Shown in pieces: positions 33,532 to 39,306 of a stretch of DNA of 39,306 nt. Source of the stretch: CBFIGX01 sp965662265 (GTDB lineage Bacteria; Bacteroidota; Bacteroidia; Flavobacteriales; UBA7430); the NCBI GenBank assembly GCA_965662265.1, contig CBFIGX010000013.1:1-39306 (forward strand), written 5' to 3'. Numbering within the stretch: the first letter of the stretch is position 1; the number at the start of each line of letters is the position of its first letter. The notes beneath the pieces were generated by a model. The model did no database searches. It worked only from the letters and a program-made list of their open reading frames with translations, and was not told the origin of the DNA. Made by a program: the position numbers and the translations under genes.

Positions 33532-33539
33532 TAAAATAA
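33532..33539 (+). promoter_or_regulatory. Candidate -7 element giving a near-leaderless ribBA mRNA
   Basis: TATCTTTG is an exact TAnnTTTG match and ends 6 bp before the ribBA ATG. If used, transcription would begin at or very near the start codon. The nearest TTG upstream (33504-33506) is 25 bp away, longer than usual. Confidence 0.35.
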
Positions 33540-33545
33540 TTTTAC

Positions 33546-34757
33546 ATGTCTTATAAACTCAATTCTATAAAAGAAGCTCTAGATGATATTCGCCAAGGAA
33601 AAGTGGTTATTGTAGTAGATGATGAAAATAGAGAAAATGAAGGAGACTTTATCGCTGCCGCAGAAATGGCTACTCCTGAAATGATTAATTTTATGGCCAC
33701 TCACGGGAGAGGTCTTATCTGTGCGCCTATCCTTGAAAAAAGAGCTGACGAGCTAAACTTAGATATGATGGTTGGGAAAAATACAGACCCAAACCAAACC
33801 CAATTTACGGTATCAGTAGATCTTATAGGCCATGGGTGTACTACAGGAATTTCTGCCAGTGACAGGGCAAAAACCATTTTAGCACTTGTAAACCCTGAAA
33901 CCCAACCTCAAGATTTAGGCAGACCAGGGCATATTTTTCCTCTAAAAGCAAAAAATGGAGGTGTTCTTAGAAGAACGGGGCATACTGAAGCCTCTGTTGA
34001 TCTCGCCAGAATGGCTGGGTTAAAACCTGCTGGGGTAATTGTAGAAATCATGAATGAGGATGGTACAATGGCTAGACTTCCTCAGCTTGTAAAAATTGCT
34101 AAAAAACACAGTTTAAAGCTTATCTCTATCGAAGACCTAGTAGCATACAGAATGCAAAAGGAAAGCCTAATAGAGAAAATGGAATCAATACAACTTCCCA
34201 CAGAACACGGAATATTTACATTAACCGCTTACATGCAAACCAATACCGGTAGATACCATGTTGCCCTCCACAAAGGAGAATGGTCTAAAGATGAACCTGT
34301 GCTTGTTCGCGTTCACTCTTCATGTATTACTGGCGACATTTTTGGTTCTTGTCGTTGTGATTGTGGAAAACAATTAACGCAAGCTATGCAAAGTGTGGAG
34401 AAGGCAGGGAAAGGAGTTGTGGTTTATATGAACCAAGAAGGTAGAGGCATCGGTTTCCTAAATAAACTGAAAGCTTACAAACTGCAAGAAGAGGGATATG
34501 ACACCGTGCAGGCAAATGAAAAACTTGGCTTTAAGCCAGATGAGCGGGACTATGGAGTTGGCGCTCAAATATTACATAATCTAGGCGTAAGTAAGTTAAG
34601 ACTACTTACCAACAACCCAAAGAAACGTGCTGGACTTATTGGTTATGGATTAGAAATTGTTGAAAATGTTTCTCTAGAAGTAGAAAGCAATGAACACAAT
34701 GAATTTTACCTGAAAACCAAAAAAAATAAAATGGGACACGAGCTCAAATTTGATTAA
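33546..34757 (+). CDS. ribBA: Bifunctional DHBP synthase / GTP cyclohydrolase II (riboflavin synthesis)
   Basis: The 403-aa protein joins RibB and RibA. The N-terminal 3,4-dihydroxy-2-butanone-4-phosphate synthase (about 1-200) has DDENRENEGDF (25-35), THGRGLIC (52-59) and GHTEASVDLARMAGL. The C-terminal GTP cyclohydrolase II (about 205-400) has zinc ligands Cys260, Cys271 and Cys273 in SSCITGD....SCRCDCG, then NQEGRGIG and NNPKKRAGL. Both halves keep their catalytic motifs, so both early branches of riboflavin synthesis should be active. It follows the glycosyltransferase pair after 24 bp and may ride on that transcript or use the -7 box just before it. I see no FMN riboswitch, and there is no room for one. 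Confidence 0.95.
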   Translation: MSYKLNSIKEALDDIRQGKVVIVVDDENRENEGDFIAAAEMATPEMINFMATHGRGLICAPILEKRADELNLDMMVGKNTDPNQTQFTVSVDLIGHGCTTGISASDRAKTILALVNPETQPQDLGRPGHIFPLKAKNGGVLRRTGHTEASVDLARMAGLKPAGVIVEIMNEDGTMARLPQLVKIAKKHSLKLISIEDLVAYRMQKESLIEKMESIQLPTEHGIFTLTAYMQTNTGRYHVALHKGEWSKDEPVLVRVHSSCITGDIFGSCRCDCGKQLTQAMQSVEKAGKGVVVYMNQEGRGIGFLNKLKAYKLQEEGYDTVQANEKLGFKPDERDYGVGAQILHNLGVSKLRLLTNNPKKRAGLIGYGLEIVENVSLEVESNEHNEFYLKTKKNKMGHELKFD

Positions 34758-34820
34758 AGCTTTTTTTTATGGCTTCAATCAATAAATAGGTATGTGAAGA
34801 ATTTTATATTTTAGCCGATT

Positions 34821-37800
34821 ATGTTAACCTATATGAGAATTAAAGGATTTATTTTTTTCATACTAACACTGCTAACTGTAAATATAGTTATCGGGCAGCA
34901 TATCATAGACGGGACAGTTTATGACATCAGAACAAATGAAACATTGATCGGGGCAAATATTTTTATCCCACAACTTAAAAAAGGCACTGTTACTGATATA
35001 GACGGTAATTTTTCCATAGAAGTGAACTCTCTACCGATTTCTTTAGAAGCATCATTTATTGGTTTTGACAAAAAAATAATTGTTGTTTCTCAAACCAAAA
35101 ATCCATTGCGTATTGATCTCAATGAAAATAAAGAAGTTCTCTCTGAGGTCACAATTATTGAAAATAGACTTACGGAAAAACAACAACAATCTGCAGTTAC
35201 CATAGAAGCTATGGATATCATAGCAATTAAGGAAACACCTGCAGCGAGTTTTTATGAAGGACTAGGTAACCTAAAAGGTGTCGATATAACTTCTGCTAGC
35301 CTTGGATTTAAAATTATCAATACTCGCGGGTTTAACTCCACTTCTCCTGTTCGTTCGCTCCAAATTATTGATGGTGTAGATAACCAATCACCAGGTTTAA
35401 ATTTTTCTTTAGGAAATTTCTTGGGCTCTTCAGAGTTGGATCTTAAAAAGGTGGAAATTATTGTAGGTGCCAATTCTGCCCTCTACGGGCCTAATGCCTT
35501 TAATGGAGTTATTAGCATGGAAACTAAAAGTCCTTTTCAATTTCCTGGCTTTTCCTTTCAGCAAAAATACGGTGATAGAAATTTAAACGAATTATCTTTT
35601 CGTTGGGCTGAAGTAATAAAAAATAAAAAGGGAGAAAATTTATTTGGAATCAAATACAACTTTTACCGGATGACCGCCAATGATTGGGAAGCCGATAATT
35701 ATGATGCTGCATACGAAACTTATTCTTCAACAGATAACCCTGGCGGTTATGACGCTGTTAACGTATACGGCGATGAATACAATAAAACATACGGAGATAT
35801 AAAAACATTTCCTGGTTTAAGAACTTTTCATAGGCAAGGATATAAAGAAAGTGACCTTGTAGATTACAATACCAAAAATTTTAAAGCTAACGCTGCCTTA
35901 CATGCGATGCTTAGCCCAGATATTGAGTTGGTAGGGTCCGTAAACTATGGTTCTGGTACTACCGTTTACCAAGGCGACAATAGATACAACCTTAAAGGAC
36001 TTCAATTTTTTCAAAATAAATTAGAATTAAGTCAGAAAGACAAATTCTTTATAAGATACTACAGTACCTGGGAAGATGCGGGTGAAACCTATGATGCTGT
36101 AGCCACAGCCCAAGCACTAATGGATAAATCATTAAGCAATATAGACTGGGCTGACGAATATAGTAACTTATGGCGTACTGATATTTACCCACAAATATTA
36201 GATCTCCCTGGTTGGGTAGATGTAAATACCATTGATATTTTGAGCCCAGGAGTATATGAACAATGGAAAGAAGATATGAACCAAATCCTTAATCAAAATG
36301 AAGCTTTATTACAGGATTTTCATCAATTTGTTCAAGATTCTGTTAACCTAATTGTAGGACAGCAAGGAAGTAGTATGCTAATTCCTGGCACACCTGAATT
36401 TGATCAAGCTTTTAACGAAATTACATCTCAAACTAGATACGACGAGGAAGGAAATCTTGTTGGTGGCACAAAGTTTTACGACAAATCTAAGCTTCGCCAC
36501 CTTCATGCAGAGTATAAATTTGATGTGGGTGTCACTAAATTTGTTGCAGGAGCAAATGCTAGAATTTATATGCCAGATTCCGATGGTAGTATATTTGATG
36601 ATGGCTTTACAACTATATACCAAGAAAATTATTTATTTGATCAACAAGGATTACCAGTTATTTTAAATGATACTGTTATCGTAGATGAATTAACTTCACA
36701 AGGAATAATATCTGATACTACCATCACAAGTACACATCAATTTTACATAGACACCCTTATAAAAGACATCGTAATACGCAATAAAGAATTTGGTGTTTAT
36801 GTGGGCTTTGATAGAAATTTTGACAATGAAACAATAAAAGTATCTGCTACCTTAAGAATGGATAAAAATGAAAACTTTGACTATCTATTCTCACCGGCTG
36901 CATCTATTGTTTATACACCAACAGAAAAAGATGTTATTCGAGTATCACTTTCTTCAGCAGTTAGAAATCCAACTCTCACCGACCAATATCTAAATTATGA
37001 TGTTGGTCAAGCCATATTACTAGGTAATTTAAATGGCTTTGGTTATGATCAGTATTTTGTAAATGTTGATTCCCTAGAACAATACTTTATAGGTAACACC
37101 TACAACCCAAGCGCCTTGTTGGGTGGATTTATCAAGGTAGATCCTATTAGACCTGAAAAAGTTAAAACAATTGAATTTGGTTATCGAACAACATTATTTG
37201 AAAAATTATACTTAGATGCAAGTGTTTACTTTAGTGAATATGATGACTTTATCGGTTATCAAACTGGAGCAAGCTTCAAATTTGGTGATACTAAAACTGC
37301 CACCCAACAAGATGTTAATGATGGTTGGGCCAATGAAGTAGGCGAAACTATTGATGATTACTATTCTATGTTACTGCCTTCCATACAAGGATATCGTGTA
37401 GCTGCAAATGCACAAGATAAGGTAACAACACAAGGATTTAGCATTGGTCTTAATTACTTTGTCAATAAATATATTACGCTTAACGGAAACTATTCTTGGA
37501 ATAAACTAAACAAAAAAGGAACCAACGACCCAATCATACCTGCTTTTAACACCCCTGAACACAAATTTAATATTGGAATATCTTCTAGAGATTTAAGTCT
37601 TTACAATTCTAATTATTGGGGATTTAGCATGAACTATAAATGGATAGATACCTATACTTTTGAGGGCTCGCCACAGTTTACAGGTGTTATCCCAACCTAC
37701 CATCAAATAGATGCACAAATTAACAAACAAATCCCAGAGTTAAAGGCTACATTTAAAATTGGTGCCTCTAACTTACTCAATAATAAAACATATCATGTAT

Positions 37801-37856
37801 ATGGGGGGCCACGTGTTGGAAGAATGCTCCATACCTCTTTATTATTTGAACTATAA
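34821..37856 (+). CDS. TonB-dependent outer-membrane receptor with carboxypeptidase-regulatory-like domain
   Basis: A 1011-aa receptor with a signal peptide (about 5-25, ending VIGQ), an N-terminal CarboxypepD_reg-like beta-domain (about 27-105: GTVYDIRTNETLIGANIFIP, GTVTDIDGNFSIEV), a plug (about 125-240: YEGLGNLKGVDITSASLG, RGFNSTSPVRSLQIIDGVD, GANSALYGPNAFNGVI) and a long 22-strand-type barrel ending in the usual aromatic C-terminus (SLLFEL). It imports a bound ligand across the outer membrane using TonB energy. There is no adjacent SusD-like gene, so it is not a typical polysaccharide-utilisation pair, and the substrate is unknown. ATG at 34821 or 34833 are both possible starts. It lies 63 bp after ribBA, with no terminator visible between them. 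Confidence 0.92.
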   Translation: MLTYMRIKGFIFFILTLLTVNIVIGQHIIDGTVYDIRTNETLIGANIFIPQLKKGTVTDIDGNFSIEVNSLPISLEASFIGFDKKIIVVSQTKNPLRIDLNENKEVLSEVTIIENRLTEKQQQSAVTIEAMDIIAIKETPAASFYEGLGNLKGVDITSASLGFKIINTRGFNSTSPVRSLQIIDGVDNQSPGLNFSLGNFLGSSELDLKKVEIIVGANSALYGPNAFNGVISMETKSPFQFPGFSFQQKYGDRNLNELSFRWAEVIKNKKGENLFGIKYNFYRMTANDWEADNYDAAYETYSSTDNPGGYDAVNVYGDEYNKTYGDIKTFPGLRTFHRQGYKESDLVDYNTKNFKANAALHAMLSPDIELVGSVNYGSGTTVYQGDNRYNLKGLQFFQNKLELSQKDKFFIRYYSTWEDAGETYDAVATAQALMDKSLSNIDWADEYSNLWRTDIYPQILDLPGWVDVNTIDILSPGVYEQWKEDMNQILNQNEALLQDFHQFVQDSVNLIVGQQGSSMLIPGTPEFDQAFNEITSQTRYDEEGNLVGGTKFYDKSKLRHLHAEYKFDVGVTKFVAGANARIYMPDSDGSIFDDGFTTIYQENYLFDQQGLPVILNDTVIVDELTSQGIISDTTITSTHQFYIDTLIKDIVIRNKEFGVYVGFDRNFDNETIKVSATLRMDKNENFDYLFSPAASIVYTPTEKDVIRVSLSSAVRNPTLTDQYLNYDVGQAILLGNLNGFGYDQYFVNVDSLEQYFIGNTYNPSALLGGFIKVDPIRPEKVKTIEFGYRTTLFEKLYLDASVYFSEYDDFIGYQTGASFKFGDTKTATQQDVNDGWANEVGETIDDYYSMLLPSIQGYRVAANAQDKVTTQGFSIGLNYFVNKYITLNGNYSWNKLNKKGTNDPIIPAFNTPEHKFNIGISSRDLSLYNSNYWGFSMNYKWIDTYTFEGSPQFTGVIPTYHQIDAQINKQIPELKATFKIGASNLLNNKTYHVYGGPRVGRMLHTSLLFEL

Positions 37857-37912
37857 ATTAAGAATTTATGTATCATTAACACTTATTAAAAGCCATATGT
37901 AGGCTATTTTCA

Positions 37913-37920
37913 TATATTTG
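37913..37920 (+). promoter_or_regulatory. -7 element before the repeat-rich secreted protein
   Basis: TATATTTG, an exact TAnnTTTG match, lies 25 bp before the ATG at 37946. No clear -33 TTG is found at 19-21 bp upstream. Confidence 0.5.
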
Positions 37921-37945
37921 AACTCTAAAATTTAAACTTACTTCA

Positions 37946-39306
37946 ATGACAAGATCTTTAACTTTTATTATGTGCCTATTATTCAGCACGTTACAAGCTC
38001 AAATACTGTATTGGCCAGATACAGTTCAAGATATTAATACTGGAAACAATGCTACCTACCTCATACAATCCGTAGTGCTTAATGATGAAGCTGCCACAGA
38101 CGACATCTTATTAGGGGCGTTTTACACCAACGAATCTGGAGGACTTACCTGCGGAGGAATGGTAACATGGGAAGGTTCTCAGACATCGATGGCTGTTTAT
38201 TCGGATGATAGTACTACTCCTGAAAAGGATGGATTTGAAGCCAATGAACAAATTAACTGGTACGCATATAACCCAACTACCAACAGTTACTATGCTTGTT
38301 CAATCTCTTTAATGAGTGGTTCAGAATTTTATACTACAAATTCTATTAATATTGTATCAACGTATACATTAAACACTTTACTAGAATCTTCATCCGAAGG
38401 ATGTATAGATGTAGACGCATGTAATTACAATCCTACCGCTGTTACAGATAATGGTTCCTGTGAATATGCCGAAGAATTTTATAATTGTGATGGTACATGT
38501 ATAGACACCGATGAAGACGGTACCTGCGATGTAGATGAATCTATTGATGGATGTACTAACAACATGAGTTTCAACTTCAATGAAGAAGCAACCACAGATG
38601 ATGGTACATGTATTGAAAACTTATCTGTTTCTTTTGATATCGTGACAAGTGATAACACCTATGTATTCTATCTCGAACCAAGTACAGTTTCACTTAATTT
38701 GGGAGATGTAGAACTTATGAATGGAGACCTTATTGGTGGTTTTTATGTCTCTAATAATGAACTTTTGTGTGCCGGTTATACCACTTGGGATAGCGAGAAC
38801 TTTTTTAGCATTCCACTATGGCTGGACGATGTTAACACAAGTGATATAGAAGGATACAATTCTGATGAGACTCTTTATTGGATTATACAGCAAAGTGGAA
38901 CAGGATTTAATTATGTGGTTACTGAAACAACTAACCTATCACAAGGGAATCTAGAAACCATTAACACATTAGAGATAAATACAAGTTTAGCTATTGGCTG
39001 TACAGACCCTACACAATACAATTATAATATGAATGCACTTATAGATGACAACTCTTGTACACCTTTTATAGAGGGTTGCACGGATGTAACGGCGTTTAAT
39101 TACAATCAAGATGCTAATACTGACGATGGGACTTGTATTCCTGTTATAGAGGGATGTACTAACAGCTTGGCATTTAATTATGATGAAAATGCTAATACTG
39201 ATGACGGTTCTTGTGTTGCCATATCAGAAGGCTGTATTGATCCAACAGCATATAATTATGATCCATTAGCCAACACCGACGATGGTTCGTGTATTGCTGT
39301 AATTGA
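37946..39306 (+). CDS. Secreted Cys/Asp-repeat protein (3' end outside window)
   Basis: An ATG-started frame stays open for 453 codons to the window edge. It begins with a signal peptide (MTRSLTFIMCLLFSTLQAQ). Two related beta-domains follow, each with a G.L/IxG.FY...CxG...W core (about 45-130, DILLGAFYTN; about 245-330, GDLIGGFYVS). Between and after them are units of the form GC(T/I)(D/N)..A.NYN..A..DDG(S/T)C, first two irregular copies at about 152-225 and then four regular 26-residue copies from about 351. Such Cys-paired, Asp-rich repeats are frequent in surface proteins of marine Flavobacteriales and may bind calcium. A T9SS sorting domain is expected at the missing C-terminus. No function beyond surface structure or adhesion can be assigned. 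Confidence 0.85.
   Translation, partial: MTRSLTFIMCLLFSTLQAQILYWPDTVQDINTGNNATYLIQSVVLNDEAATDDILLGAFYTNESGGLTCGGMVTWEGSQTSMAVYSDDSTTPEKDGFEANEQINWYAYNPTTNSYYACSISLMSGSEFYTTNSINIVSTYTLNTLLESSSEGCIDVDACNYNPTAVTDNGSCEYAEEFYNCDGTCIDTDEDGTCDVDESIDGCTNNMSFNFNEEATTDDGTCIENLSVSFDIVTSDNTYVFYLEPSTVSLNLGDVELMNGDLIGGFYVSNNELLCAGYTTWDSENFFSIPLWLDDVNTSDIEGYNSDETLYWIIQQSGTGFNYVVTETTNLSQGNLETINTLEINTSLAIGCTDPTQYNYNMNALIDDNSCTPFIEGCTDVTAFNYNQDANTDDGTCIPVIEGCTNSLAFNYDENANTDDGSCVAISEGCIDPTAYNYDPLANTDDGSCIAVI
38996..39306 (+). repeat. Four tandem 78-bp coding repeats (continuing past the edge)
   Basis: Units start at 38996, 39074, 39152 and 39230, each 78 bp and encoding 26 residues from GC(T/I) to the residue before the next GC. 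Each has two Cys and a DD(G/N)(S/T)C end. The last unit is cut one base short by the window edge, and its reading ...IAVI suggests another unit follows. Confidence 0.9.

Noticed and set aside
35252..36666. Short open frames inside the TonB receptor gene
   Set aside because: They are out-of-frame shadows of a continuous, well-matching receptor.
1..39306. CRISPR arrays, insertion sequences, prophage or defence genes
   Set aside because: No regular direct repeats with unique spacers, no transposase, integrase, capsid or nuclease-type proteins were seen. The only tandem repeats are coding units at the right edge.

Overview
The window is about 39 kb of a low-GC genome that reads as Bacteroidota, most likely a marine Flavobacteriales. 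The main reasons are: proteins with type IX secretion (T9SS) C-terminal sorting domains, a TonB-dependent receptor with a carboxypeptidase-regulatory-like N-terminal domain, a secreted protein built from GC(T/I)D..A.NYN....DDGSC repeats, bacillithiol synthesis (bshA), an NagZ-like GH3/beta-lactamase fusion, UMF1 and YbdG-like transporters, and promoters of the Bacteroidota type (TTTG ... TAnnTTTG) with few Shine-Dalgarno signals. A 100-N run inside one gene shows this is a scaffolded draft.

Positions 1-18561 are almost one continuous minus-strand array. Read in the direction of transcription it runs: GH3/beta-lactamase fusion, bshA, alpha/beta hydrolase, umuC-type polymerase, Bax-like glucosaminidase, UMF1 transporter, YbdG-like MscS channel, GNAT acetyltransferase, DUF2797 protein, YqaA-like membrane protein, lamin-tail T9SS protein (with the gap), the two halves of a split transketolase, and the fused B12-dependent acyl-CoA mutase icmF. 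Many junctions are 0-30 bp, which points to transcriptional and translational coupling. Positions 18827-24100 carry housekeeping genes: topB, then aconitase on the opposite strand, then ndk.

Positions 24.1-29.05 kb look like an accessory or decaying segment: a VOC (glyoxalase-like) pseudogene with a deletion and two frameshifts, a methyltransferase, a small lipoprotein, a possible 53-aa membrane protein, a degenerate receiver-domain protein, an unexplained inverted repeat, a secreted C1-family peptidase and a 5'-truncated, frameshifted T9SS protein that stops beside a tRNA-Met(CAT) gene. From 29.3 kb on the plus strand come a START-like protein, an LptF/LptG permease, two glycosyltransferases and ribBA, a tight cluster tied to envelope polysaccharide/LPS and riboflavin. 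It is followed by a TonB-dependent receptor and a repeat-rich secreted protein that runs off the end of the window.

I found no CRISPR array, prophage, insertion sequence, rRNA or recognisable defence system, and nothing I can honestly call a new multi-gene system. The points most worth a second look are the repeat-associated assembly gap, the decayed T9SS gene beside the tRNA, the orphan pseudo-receiver, and the unfinished repeat protein at the right edge.
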